From Akkermansiaceae bacterium (GTDB lineage Bacteria; Verrucomicrobiota; Verrucomicrobiia; Verrucomicrobiales; Akkermansiaceae), in NCBI GenBank assembly GCA_019634595.1, contig JAHCBC010000003.1:1-64000 (forward strand): a DNA stretch of 64,000 nt, read 5' to 3'. A program made the translations under genes and the position numbers. Shown piece after piece: positions 9,040 through 17,042 of this stretch; within the stretch, counting starts at the first letter, position 1; each line of letters starts with the position of its first letter. The notes beneath the pieces were generated by a model. That model was not told the origin of the DNA. It saw nothing but the letters and a program-made list of their open reading frames with translations, and did not search any database.

Positions 9040-10398
9040 TCAGCCCTTCTTCCTGTCCTCGTAGCCATGCGCACCGGCGAACCATGTCAGCATGAAAAGC
9101 ACGGTTCCGATGGCGCTCGCGCCCAGGATCAACATAATGCCCCCGTTCCACCCCGCCGTTTCCACCACATGCCCCATGCCCCAGCCCGAAATCACGGTGC
9201 TGGCATAGCCGAAGATACCAGTGAAGCCCGCGGCCGTGGCCGCAGCGCGCTTTGTCGCAAGATTCGCCACGGCAATGCCGATGAGCGCCTGCGGCCCATA
9301 AATGAAGAAGCCTCCCGCGCACAGGCAGATGGTGGCGGGAACGGTCGAACCGGAGGGAAGGTTCCAGAACAACCAGAGCGAAACACCGGCCAATACCATA
9401 CAGAAAAGACAGACCCTGCCCCCCCGGCCGCCGAAGACCCGGTCGGTCAGCCACCCGGCGAGCAGCATACCCGCCACACCTGATATCTCGAACGCCGCCA
9501 CGATTCCCGCAGCGTGGGAGATATCATATCCCTTCGCCTCTTTCAGCATCGTCGGCCCCCAGTCCAGGATGCCGTAGCGCACGATATATACGAAGAAATT
9601 CGCCAGGGCGAAAATCCAGATGAACGGATTTCCAAACACCTTCTTCCTCAACACCCCCTTTGATTCCTTGGAATGAGGAGCATTTTCCGCGCTCTCGGTA
9701 CCCGCCACCTCTGGCAGCCCCACTGATGGCGGGGTGTCCCTCAGAACCATCCACAGATAGATGGCGCCGAACAAAGCGATGACCGCCGGAACGAGGAAAC
9801 ACCAACGCCAGCCGAGCGAAGCAAGATAGCCGCACAGCACCGCGGTGAGCCCCGCGCCGACCGAATGGGAGGTATTCCACACAGACATCCGGGAAGCGAG
9901 CACGGCAGGCGGGAACCAATGTGTCATGAGCCGGGCACACGGTGGAAACCCCATACCCTGCACCCAGCCGTTGAGAACCCAGAAAACCCCCAGCGTCATC
10001 ACCGAGGAACCGAGACCGAAACCGACATTCATCAGCGCGGACAGCAGCAACCCCACCGCCATCATCGCGCGGGCGTTCGAGCGGTCCGCCAGCATCCCGT
10101 TGGCGAAGCGGGACAAGCCATAGACCAGTCCGTGCAACGTAAGGAAGATGCCGAGATCCGTTTTCGAGATACCCAGTTCTTCCTGCATCGCCGGCATGGC
10201 GAAACTCAGGTTCTTGCGGACGAAGTAATAGATCGCGTAGCCGATCATGGTGGACACGAGGATCCTGCGCCGCCACTGCCGGTAGCCTCCGGCAATCTCC
10301 TCCTCACCGTGATATGCGGGAGGAATCGCCGGAGACGGTTGGAAAATCCGCCATAGCCAACCGGTCGCACCCGGCCCGGTGGATGTCTTGCGCTCCAT
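9040..10398 (-). CDS. glpT: GlpT-like organophosphate:phosphate antiporter (OPA family MFS)
   Basis: The 452-residue protein has about 12 hydrophobic segments and the OPA-family features 'RILVSTMIGYAIYYFVRKNL', 'LGIFLTLHGLVYGLSRFANG' and 'GWVQGMGFPPCARLMTHWF'. The last is the conserved GWxQGxGWPP-type segment of GlpT/UhpT. The family exchanges glycerol-3-phosphate or hexose-6-phosphate for inorganic phosphate across the inner membrane. The neighbouring GlpD and glycerophosphodiesterase point to glycerol-3-phosphate. It starts 6 bases after the glycerophosphodiesterase stop. Family assignment is firm; substrate is inferred from context. Confidence 0.87.
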   Translation of the reverse strand: MERKTSTGPGATGWLWRIFQPSPAIPPAYHGEEEIAGGYRQWRRRILVSTMIGYAIYYFVRKNLSFAMPAMQEELGISKTDLGIFLTLHGLVYGLSRFANGMLADRSNARAMMAVGLLLSALMNVGFGLGSSVMTLGVFWVLNGWVQGMGFPPCARLMTHWFPPAVLASRMSVWNTSHSVGAGLTAVLCGYLASLGWRWCFLVPAVIALFGAIYLWMVLRDTPPSVGLPEVAGTESAENAPHSKESKGVLRKKVFGNPFIWIFALANFFVYIVRYGILDWGPTMLKEAKGYDISHAAGIVAAFEISGVAGMLLAGWLTDRVFGGRGGRVCLFCMVLAGVSLWLFWNLPSGSTVPATICLCAGGFFIYGPQALIGIAVANLATKRAAATAAGFTGIFGYASTVISGWGMGHVVETAGWNGGIMLILGASAIGTVLFMLTWFAGAHGYEDRKKG

Positions 10399-10404
10399 TC
10401 TGGA

Positions 10405-11313
10405 TCAGTTGGGAGTTGCCGCCGCTTTCGGAACGTGGTTCCGCACCGCCTTCAGCGTGACATCCGGGTGATCGGACGCGAACGAGACGACTCCCAGATC
10501 CATGAGCTGGTGATAGATTTCCGGGGTATTCGCCTTCCATGGCAGAGACTGGAAGACGATTCCGCGTCCCGCGAATTCCTCCCCCGCCGCCTTCAGGAAC
10601 GCGCGTGACGGGGAGAACGGCTCCCCATCTTTCAAATCCTTCGCGTCGCCCGGCAGGCGGACATGGAGCTGGATCTGGGTGACCCCCTCGAAACCCGCGT
10701 CCCTCAGCTCCCCGATCCGCTTCTTCTGGGCCTCCTCCGTTCCGCCGATCCAGACGAGCGTGTCCGAGTCCGGGACAAGCTTCTTCCAGTCCCGGATGAT
10801 CTGGTAGCGGGTGGAGGCGAGCACGACCTGCCCGCCGATGCCCATGCCTGTCACCTCCGCCGCCAGCTTGGCGAGATCCACTTCCTTGATGTCCAGGTAG
10901 AGGTGCCGCTCCGGATTCCCCTGCATGCGGGCGAAGACGTCCTTCAGTTTCGGAACGCGCTGGCCCTCGTGCTCCTTCCCCTTCCATGATCCCACATCCA
11001 GCCTGGAAAGCTCCTCGTACGTGAGATCCTTCACCCCCTTGCCTTCCAGTTCAGGCCCGGCGTCCTTCACCACACGCTTGAAATCCTTGTCATGGAAGGC
11101 GACCAGCACCCCGTCCTTCGTTTCCCTCACATCCGCCTCCGGATAGGTGCCCATCTCCCAGCCGAGTTCGAACGCCTCCATGGTGTTGTCCGTGGAGAGT
11201 TCGCCCGCGCCGCGATGGCTCTGGATGATGAATTTCCCGTCCCCGGCAGCACCTGCGGGCGCGGACAGCAGCACGCACATGGCGGCGATGGCTTTGATTT
11301 TTCTGATTCTCAT
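10405..11313 (-). CDS. Secreted glycerophosphodiester phosphodiesterase
   Basis: From the ATG at 11313 the 302-residue protein begins with a signal peptide (MRIRKIKAIAAMCVLLSAPA). It has the GDPD motifs: HRGA (His33, Arg34), the metal-binding Glu59/Asp61 in 'YPEADVRETKDG', and catalytic His74 in 'VAFHDKDF'. The usual PENT segment reads STDNT, so the conserved first glutamate is replaced by aspartate. GDPDs cleave deacylated phospholipid headgroups and teichoic-acid backbones to glycerol-3-phosphate and an alcohol. It lies 7 bases after the metallophosphoesterase and 6 before the GlpT-like gene. The order suggests extracellular cleavage followed by uptake. Confidence 0.9.
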   Translation of the reverse strand: MRIRKIKAIAAMCVLLSAPAGAAGDGKFIIQSHRGAGELSTDNTMEAFELGWEMGTYPEADVRETKDGVLVAFHDKDFKRVVKDAGPELEGKGVKDLTYEELSRLDVGSWKGKEHEGQRVPKLKDVFARMQGNPERHLYLDIKEVDLAKLAAEVTGMGIGGQVVLASTRYQIIRDWKKLVPDSDTLVWIGGTEEAQKKRIGELRDAGFEGVTQIQLHVRLPGDAKDLKDGEPFSPSRAFLKAAGEEFAGRGIVFQSLPWKANTPEIYHQLMDLGVVSFASDHPDVTLKAVRNHVPKAAATPN

Positions 11314-11320
11314 GATTCTG

Positions 11321-12463
11321 TCAGAGTTCGAGGGTGAAATCCTGGTCCGGCCCGGAGAGCCAATGATCATACCAGGGCGAATAGGTCCTGACGCGGACCG
11401 TCCTGCCGTCCGGGTGGAACTGCATGAGCCGCAGATAGCCGGAATACCGGGGGGACAGCTTCCCCTTCTTCTGGTAGTTCGCGGCGATCTGATGCACCGT
11501 TTGCCCGCCGGCCCCCTTCATCGGCAGATGGCCGACACCGGTCCCACCGATGTGGCCGTTCAGGACCATGATGACGTTGGGATGGAGGGAGGTGAACTTG
11601 TCCCAGATGCCCTGCCCGTCGTTCACCGAGCGGGTGGCTTTCAGGAGACGGAAAGCGGAGTTCACCGAGATGAGCTTGTCGAGATCCTCCTTGGCGTCCG
11701 CGGCGGGAGGCCTCCCCGAATCCCTGGAGGCCTTGAGAAGAAGCTCCTCATGCCTGCCCGCCTTCCACAGGGTCACGGAGTCATCGAGCTGGCCGTTCCG
11801 GTTGACGTTGGCATGGGTCACGAGGATGATCTTCCGCCCTGCATCCTTCCGCGCGACTTCGTTCGCCCATTCCAGCACCTCGTCGCGGGGCCAGAACTCC
11901 AGGGAGAGCAGCAGATACTTCCCGGTCGGCGCATCGAACCGGTGCCAGCTGTTCTCCAGCTTTCCGGGTTCGAAAAGCCCGTATTCCGCGCTGTTGGAGT
12001 AGTCCGCCACGCTGAAAAATTCGTTCAGCCTGGTGAAGCGTGAATCGCTGCGGATCTTTTCACCGATGTCATGGTTTCCGGTCAGCAGTGAATATGGGAT
12101 CTTCGCGTCGTGGAGGGGTTTCATCGCCTTCCGCGCGACCTCCCACTCCTGCGGCACGTTGTCCTGCGTCACATCCCCCTCATGGGCGACGAAGAGGATG
12201 CGGTGCGCATCCCTATTCCTGACGATCCAGTCCGTCTGCCGGAAATACACATCCGGATAACGCTGGGTGTAATATTGCGTGTCAGGCAAGACCGCGAGCG
12301 TCCATGTGCCGGGCGGCGCTCCGGCCGGCGTTGCCGGGGTTTCCGCGGCATATGCCGGTTGCGGAGCTTCCTGCTGTTGCGCGGAGGCGGGGATGCCCGG
12401 CAGGACGAGAACGGCAAGCGCCGCGAATTTCCCGATGATGTCGATTTTCATGTGTCTGATCAT
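11321..12463 (-). CDS. Secreted calcineurin-like metallophosphoesterase
   Basis: The 380-residue protein has a Sec signal (GKFAALAVLVLPGIPASAQ) and an Ala/Pro-rich linker. The metallophosphoesterase motifs are 'LAVLPDTQYY', 'VAHEGDVTQ', 'LTGNHDIGE', 'VTHANVN' and 'LNGHIGG'. The start at 12463 overlaps the stop of the HAD gene (ATGA) and has GGAG 8 bases upstream; an alternative ATG lies at 12451. Members cleave phosphomonoesters or diesters using a di-metal centre. Its position between a HAD phosphatase and a GDPD in one operon suggests work on phosphorylated alcohols outside the cytoplasm. The substrate cannot be read from the sequence. Confidence 0.87.
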   Translation of the reverse strand: MIRHMKIDIIGKFAALAVLVLPGIPASAQQQEAPQPAYAAETPATPAGAPPGTWTLAVLPDTQYYTQRYPDVYFRQTDWIVRNRDAHRILFVAHEGDVTQDNVPQEWEVARKAMKPLHDAKIPYSLLTGNHDIGEKIRSDSRFTRLNEFFSVADYSNSAEYGLFEPGKLENSWHRFDAPTGKYLLLSLEFWPRDEVLEWANEVARKDAGRKIILVTHANVNRNGQLDDSVTLWKAGRHEELLLKASRDSGRPPAADAKEDLDKLISVNSAFRLLKATRSVNDGQGIWDKFTSLHPNVIMVLNGHIGGTGVGHLPMKGAGGQTVHQIAANYQKKGKLSPRYSGYLRLMQFHPDGRTVRVRTYSPWYDHWLSGPDQDFTLEL

Positions 12464-13332
12464 CTCGCTTTCTCCAGCCATTCCCCGAGGACCGCGATGT
12501 TCTCCAGCACGAGGTCGGGCCGGTGTTCCTCTTTCCGCACGTCTTCCAGGGTCGCCTCGCCGGTGAGGACCAGCACGCCCAGCGCCCCGGTGCGGCGGGC
12601 CATTTCGATGTCGGTGTAAAGACGGTCCCCCACCATCGCCAACTGGGAGGCGGAGATGCCATTCCGCACGCAGAGGGCGGTGAGCATCCCCGCGGAAGGC
12701 TTTCCTGGAACCACATCCGGGCTTCTGCCGGTGGCGGCGCGGAGCATTTCGCAGATCGCGCCGCAGTCTATCATGACCGTGGGCTGGTCGGTGGGGCACA
12801 CCATGTCCGGATGGGTCGCCAGATAGGGAAGCCCGCGGCTGATCCACCATGCGGCCTTGCAAAGATCGGCGTAGGAAGGATCCGTGTCGAAGGCCACCAG
12901 CACGGCCTCCGGTTCCTCATCTCCGGAGACAACGGGAAAACCGGCCTGCCTGACCTCTCCCTTCATGCTCTCCGTGCCGATGACGAACAGCTTCCGGCCT
13001 TCCCCATAATGGGCGCGGAGGTGGGCGAGGGTCGCGTCCGTGGACGAGTGGATCTGGTCCGGCAGCACTTCCAGCCCCATGCCAGCCAGCTTGGCCACAT
13101 AGTCCGCACGGCTTTTCGAGGAGTTGTTCGTGAGGAACGAACAGCCGATCCCCAGCCGCTCCATCCGCAGCAGGAAATCCTCCGTGAAAGGAAAAATACT
13201 GGAACCACAGTAGATGGTCCCGTCCATATCCAGCGCGACATGGGTGATCCCCCGCAGGCGGACCATGGCATCCGCCCCTTCCACCGCCGTCATCCCGCCC
13301 GCGGCTCCTTGAGTGGTCATTCCCCCACTCAC
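12460..13332 (-). CDS. HAD-superfamily subclass IIA phosphatase (NagD/AraL/glycerol-phosphatase-like)
   Basis: The 290-residue protein carries the HAD nucleophile motif DMDGT (Asp35, Asp37), motif II in 'CSFLTNNSSKSRADY', and late motifs 'PSAGMLTALC' and 'MVGDRLYTDIEMARRTG'. This is the NagD-type IIA subclass, which includes NagD, Bacillus AraL, phosphoglycolate phosphatase and glycerol-3-phosphate phosphatase. It lacks a signal peptide, so it is cytoplasmic. The proposed GTG start at 13332 overlaps the PEP-CTERM stop by 4 bases (GTGA); an ATG at 13320 has no room for a ribosome site. The stop overlaps the next gene. Tight coupling implies a shared role in dephosphorylating small phosphorylated polyols. 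Confidence 0.85.
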   Translation of the reverse strand: MSGGMTTQGAAGGMTAVEGADAMVRLRGITHVALDMDGTIYCGSSIFPFTEDFLLRMERLGIGCSFLTNNSSKSRADYVAKLAGMGLEVLPDQIHSSTDATLAHLRAHYGEGRKLFVIGTESMKGEVRQAGFPVVSGDEEPEAVLVAFDTDPSYADLCKAAWWISRGLPYLATHPDMVCPTDQPTVMIDCGAICEMLRAATGRSPDVVPGKPSAGMLTALCVRNGISASQLAMVGDRLYTDIEMARRTGALGVLVLTGEATLEDVRKEEHRPDLVLENIAVLGEWLEKAR

Positions 13333-14411
13333 GCCACCATTCCCTCCCGGAGTTCCACGGTTTTCCTGCGCCGCAGGGACACCAACAGAGCGCCACCCAC
13401 GCCGCAGAGCAGGAGTCCACCCGGTTCCGGCACCGCGACCATACCCTGGAAGGTATATCCGTCCGGCGCGGTGCCGAGGATGGCGAGCCCTTCAAATCCA
13501 GTGCCGTTCCACGTGACGGTTCCGAATTTGTCCGTGCCGGAGAAGAACAGCCGTGCCCCACCGTCCCCTTGGTCGATGAGGGAAAGCGCCGATGTTCCGG
13601 CACTGGTGGTGGAGATCATGGTCAGCAGATTCCAGCCCGCGGTCGGGGTTCCGGCGGACTCATTGTAAAAGACCCGGATCATCTCATTGGTGGCGTCCGT
13701 GACGAACAGGTGTTGCTCGCCCAGGAAGGCGAATTGACCGTAATTGGTGGAGGTATCCCATCCGTTTCCAGACAGAGTGGTCCAGGTTCCCGATGCGGTG
13801 CTGAGACCGGCGTTCTGGAACTGCAGGATGCCGGTGGCAGCGGTCCGGCTGGCATAAATCCGGTTGTTGTGGAAACCCACGCTGTTCATGGTCAGTTGGT
13901 TCGTGCGGAGCGGAGTGACGGAGGATGCTCCATACTCCGCGTAGCCCGGCGAGGCGTTCGTGCCCGTGGTTCCCACCGCGTAGAACCTCTGCCCATCAGG
14001 CGACCAGATCTGGTTATAGTTGGAGTTGGTGACCGCCGTGGTGGTATCAAAGGAACGCGTGCCCAGGTTGAAGCTGGTGAAGTAGTTCGTGGTCACCGCC
14101 GTGTTCGTGTGGAACATCACCAGGGAGAGGGAGTTCCCGTCGCCCGACAGGGTGGTCTGGGAGCGGTTGGACGCATTGCTGAGCCTGTAGCCGGTGGGAA
14201 TGACATCGCTGGCCTGCCTGATGGCGGAGGAAGCGGAGGAATCCCAGGAGTAGCGGATGATTTCCGAAGTCCGTCCACCGTCCGCGGTGGAATAGGCCGT
14301 GACATAGACGTCATGGAGCGTGGCGGCCCCGCCCTGCCCGGTGAATGACAACAACACACCCGCCACCCAGGCGCGGGCACCACCGCGGAATATCAGCTTC
14401 AATTTCATCAT
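13329..14411 (-). CDS. PEP-CTERM protein, first gene of the glycerophosphate operon
   Basis: The 360-residue protein has a signal peptide (residues about 1-28). Its long Ser/Thr/Asn-rich middle has repeated strands such as 'LYVTDATNEMIRVFYNESAG'-like segments, suggestive of a beta-propeller. The C-terminal PEP-CTERM tail has VPEPGG, a short hydrophobic helix and the basic end RRRK. Such tails direct sorting by exosortase, usually to the cell surface or exopolysaccharide. It directly follows the operator/promoter at 14417-14444 and its stop overlaps the HAD phosphatase start (GTGA), so it belongs to the same mRNA. Its function is not recognisable. A surface-binding or substrate-capture role is possible. 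Confidence 0.8.
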   Translation of the reverse strand: MMKLKLIFRGGARAWVAGVLLSFTGQGGAATLHDVYVTAYSTADGGRTSEIIRYSWDSSASSAIRQASDVIPTGYRLSNASNRSQTTLSGDGNSLSLVMFHTNTAVTTNYFTSFNLGTRSFDTTTAVTNSNYNQIWSPDGQRFYAVGTTGTNASPGYAEYGASSVTPLRTNQLTMNSVGFHNNRIYASRTAATGILQFQNAGLSTASGTWTTLSGNGWDTSTNYGQFAFLGEQHLFVTDATNEMIRVFYNESAGTPTAGWNLLTMISTTSAGTSALSLIDQGDGGARLFFSGTDKFGTVTWNGTGFEGLAILGTAPDGYTFQGMVAVPEPGGLLLCGVGGALLVSLRRRKTVELREGMVA

Positions 14412-14414
14412 GTC

Positions 14415-14444
14415 TGTTTATTCTGCATAAAAATTCCCCGTCAA
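14415..14444 (-). promoter_or_regulatory. Promoter/operator A of the glycerophosphate regulon
   Basis: On the minus strand TTGACG (14444-14439) is followed after 17-18 bases by ATAAAC/TAAACA as a -10. The spacer and -10 hold the palindrome TTTATTCTGCATAAA (14417-14431, arms TTTAT/ATAAA). The same core, TATTCYG inside an inverted repeat next to a GTCAA element, occurs in front of units B and C. The predicted transcript start falls on or next to the ATG at 14411/14408, so the message may be leaderless. Confidence 0.6.
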
Positions 14445-14477
14445 TCTCTTTTTTTCCGGAACACGGTTACACCTTCG

Positions 14478-15872
14478 TCACACCGCGATACCGAGGGCTT
14501 TGAGAATGAGATCGTGGACCTCGAAGTTGCGGATGAACGCGGGGAAATCCCGGCTGCCGGGACCGTAGGCACAGAGTTCGACGAGTTCCCCGGTATGGCT
14601 GCCACTGGTCCAGCCAATGCCGGTGTGGGCCTGGAAGGCCCTGCCGACGCCCGGCTTGAGCCCTTGGGCGAGCTTGAGTTGGTCGGCGTCGAGCTCGATG
14701 CCGGTGAACTGTCTGATGGCGGCAGCGAGTTTCGGCCCGCTGAGGGCGCCCAGGCCGTTCTGCTTCATCCACTCGAAGGAGCGGGTGAATCCGCGCATCC
14801 GGTCGAAGCAGGCGTTGCTGGCATTGTAGACGCCGGGAGCGAATCCCTGGTCGGCCTTGGCGCTGACTCCGTTCATCTGGATGCCGCCGCAGCCGTGGTC
14901 CGTGGTGATGATGAGCAGGGTGTCGGGATTCTCCCCGATGAAGGCGAGCACGGCTCCGATGGCGTCGTCAAAGGCGGCCTGGTCGTGGATGGAGGCGGCG
15001 GCGTCGTTCGCGTGGCCGGCGTGATCGATGCGGGCGCCCTCGACCAAGAGGAAGAAGCCGTCCGGGGCATGCCGGAGGCGGTCGAGCGCGGCTTGGGCCA
15101 TCTCGGCAAGCGTGGGCACCTGCCCGGCGATGGCGGGGACATGGTCGCGGTCGATGCTGAAGGGATGATGGCCTTCCGAAAAGATGCCGAGCATGGGCTT
15201 CAGGGCGTCATGCCTGGCGCGCTTCAGGGCCTGGCGGTTGTCGAACACGTCATAGCCGGCGGCGGTGTATTCCTGGCGCAGTTCATCGCCAAAGAATTTC
15301 TGTCCTCCACCGAGCAGCACATCCACACGACGGTCGAGATACTGCCGGGCGATGAGGGCTTCATCCGCACGGCTGTCCACATTGGCCGCAAATCCGGCGG
15401 GAGTGGCATGGGTGATGGTTGCCGTGGTGACGAGACCGGTCCTGCGGCCGGCCTTCCGCAGTTTCCCATGCAGGGGAGGAACCCCGGTGCCATCGGCGAG
15501 GATGTTGAGGACGCCGTTGGGGACACGCCTGCCTCCACCCCAGGCACTGGCGGCGGCGGCGGAGTCTGTCACACAACTGTTGGCGGAAAAGGTTTCCGAG
15601 AGGCACCGCACCACAGGCTGCTCCCGGTACAGGCGGTTCCAATGGGCCTCTTTCCGGAGGATGAGGGTCTGGTACTGCCGGGAGAGGGAAAGGGTGCCGT
15701 GGTTCATGCCGTCGCTGACCATGAGGATCACGTTGCGGGCGGAACCCAGGTTGGCGGCGGCCTTGCGGGTTGCCGTGGCGGACAGGGATCTGTCCGCGCC
15801 GAAGACGGCACCGGCAAGCACCGAGGCACGGAGGAAATCACGACGGGAAGTATGATGGCGGGAAACGGACAT
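14478..15872 (-). CDS. Tat-exported alkaline phosphatase (PhoA superfamily)
   Basis: The 464-residue protein starts at 15872 with a twin-arginine signal (SRRDFLRAS, then a hydrophobic stretch). It shows alkaline-phosphatase motifs: 'VILMVSDGMN' with metal ligand Asp54, the nucleophile in 'SCVTDSAAAAS' (Ser104), 'VEGARIDHAGHANDA', 'IITTDHGCGG' and 'GSHTGELVELCAYGP'. It should release phosphate from phosphomonoesters in the periplasm or outside the cell. An in-frame start at 15896 adds 8 residues before the Tat signal. The gene is divergent from the SorC-type regulator and has its own promoter/operator C. It ends 67 bases before the start of unit A. Confidence 0.9.
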   Translation of the reverse strand: MSVSRHHTSRRDFLRASVLAGAVFGADRSLSATATRKAAANLGSARNVILMVSDGMNHGTLSLSRQYQTLILRKEAHWNRLYREQPVVRCLSETFSANSCVTDSAAAASAWGGGRRVPNGVLNILADGTGVPPLHGKLRKAGRRTGLVTTATITHATPAGFAANVDSRADEALIARQYLDRRVDVLLGGGQKFFGDELRQEYTAAGYDVFDNRQALKRARHDALKPMLGIFSEGHHPFSIDRDHVPAIAGQVPTLAEMAQAALDRLRHAPDGFFLLVEGARIDHAGHANDAAASIHDQAAFDDAIGAVLAFIGENPDTLLIITTDHGCGGIQMNGVSAKADQGFAPGVYNASNACFDRMRGFTRSFEWMKQNGLGALSGPKLAAAIRQFTGIELDADQLKLAQGLKPGVGRAFQAHTGIGWTSGSHTGELVELCAYGPGSRDFPAFIRNFEVHDLILKALGIAV

Positions 15873-15957
15873 GGCGGATCGATCAGAGGAAAGCATGGGT
15901 TGGCGAACCGCTTGGGGTCCGCGTCGGGAAATGCCCCATGCCTTTCATTGATGGTAT

Positions 15958-15986
15958 TTTTATTCCGGATAATAATCCACTGTCAA
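15958..15986 (-). promoter_or_regulatory. Promoter/operator C between phosphatase and SorC-type regulator
   Basis: On the minus strand TTGACA (15986-15981) is followed after 17 bases by ATAAAA (15963-15958). The palindrome TTATTCCGGATAA (15960-15972) covers the end of the spacer and overlaps the -10. It shares TATTCYG and the adjacent GTCAA with sites A and B. It lies in the divergent region between the alkaline phosphatase (minus) and the regulator (plus), so one bound regulator could act on both. Confidence 0.6.
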
Positions 15987-16082
15987 ATTCTTTCCCGGAA
16001 TGGGACGGAACGATCTCCCCCCGCCTGCCCTTTGGCCTTGCTGGTGAATCTCCCCTGCTGTTGGATCGGAGCCGTCGCTTCG

Positions 16083-17027
16083 ATGTCAAATTACTCCGAT
16101 CACCAACTGCGTCTGGCCGCCAAACTTTACTACATGGACGGCCTCTCCCAGACAGAGGTGGCCAAGTATGTGAACGTATCCCAGGCGCATGTCTCCCGGC
16201 TGCTCGCCGTGGCACAGAAGCAAGGGATCGTGCGGATCTTCGTGGATGAGTATGAACCGAGGAACACCGAACTGGAGAACCGGCTGAAGCGGAAATACGG
16301 ACTGGCGGCAGCGGCGGTGGTGAAAATCTCCCGGACCATGCCCGCACAGAACCTGCGTATGGCGGTGGGGCGTTTCTCCGTCCACTTCGTCTCTTCCTTC
16401 ATCTCGGACGGCTGCACCATGGCGCTTTCCGGAGGGCGGACGCTGCACGAACTCATCACCCAGCTCCCCCCCGCCGTGCGGAACCTGAAAGGCGTGCTGC
16501 AGGCCATGGGGAACGTGGACTCCAACATCACGCCCATCGACGCGCAGGAACTCGGGCGGCTGCTGGCCTCACATTTCCACTCCCCCTTCTACGCCCTGAG
16601 TTCGCCCGCCTTCATCATGGACAAGGCGGACCGGGATGCCTTCCTGCGGCTGGACCAGATCAAGGGCATGCGCAAGCGCTTCGATGAAGTGGACCTGGCG
16701 CTCGTCGGCATCGGCAGCATGGAGGACTCCGTGTTCATCGAGCGCGGTGTCTTCACCCGGAAGGATCTGCAGGACCTGCGGAAAGCCGGCGCGGTCGGGG
16801 AAATCTGCGGACGCTTCTTCGACAAGAACGGAAAGGAATGCGCGACGGTGTGGAAAGACCGCGTCGTCAGCATCGAGATCGACCAGCTGCGGAAGATCCC
16901 GAACGTGATCTGCATCATCTCCGGCGTCGAACGCGCGGACGCCCTGCGCGCCGCCATCCGCGGCGGACTCATCAAATCCCTGGCCATCGACGAGACGGTG
17001 GCGGAGGCCCTGCTGCAGGAAGATTGA
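16083..17027 (+). CDS. SorC/DeoR-type sugar-binding transcriptional regulator
   Basis: The 314-residue protein starts at 16083 after GGAG. Residues about 8-52 form a helix-turn-helix ('LYYMDGLSQTEVAKYVNVSQ', 'AHVSRLLAVAQKQGIVRI') typical of the SorC family. The rest is the sugar-phosphate-binding domain with 'CTMALSGGRTLHELITQLP', 'LVGIGSMEDSVF' and 'AGAVGEICGRFFD'. SorC proteins bind a phosphorylated sugar or polyol as effector. It is divergent from the alkaline phosphatase and convergent with unit B, so it sits in the centre of the three-unit cluster and is the obvious candidate to bind sites A, B and C. The frame is open far upstream, but that part is antisense to the phosphatase. Confidence 0.88.
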   Translation: MSNYSDHQLRLAAKLYYMDGLSQTEVAKYVNVSQAHVSRLLAVAQKQGIVRIFVDEYEPRNTELENRLKRKYGLAAAAVVKISRTMPAQNLRMAVGRFSVHFVSSFISDGCTMALSGGRTLHELITQLPPAVRNLKGVLQAMGNVDSNITPIDAQELGRLLASHFHSPFYALSSPAFIMDKADRDAFLRLDQIKGMRKRFDEVDLALVGIGSMEDSVFIERGVFTRKDLQDLRKAGAVGEICGRFFDKNGKECATVWKDRVVSIEIDQLRKIPNVICIISGVERADALRAAIRGGLIKSLAIDETVAEALLQED

Positions 17028-17042
17028 AGGAAACGGGAGGGT

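Noticed and set aside
12464..12862. Upstream extension of the metallophosphoesterase frame
   Set aside because: It overlaps the HAD phosphatase gene. The ATGA junction at 12460-12463 and the signal peptide fix the start.
15883..15948. 21-codon ORF after promoter C as a possible leader peptide for the alkaline phosphatase
   Set aside because: It has no ribosome site, no codon run suggesting attenuation, and no hairpin pair that I could see.
15976..15990. Possible PhoB box (CTGTCAA) near promoter C
   Set aside because: Only one half-site is present. The same GTCAA in A and B reads better as a -35 element.
14514..16082. Open reading frame extending upstream of the SorC-type regulator
   Set aside because: It lies antisense to the alkaline phosphatase gene, has low-complexity translation, and the conserved SorC N-terminus begins at 16083.
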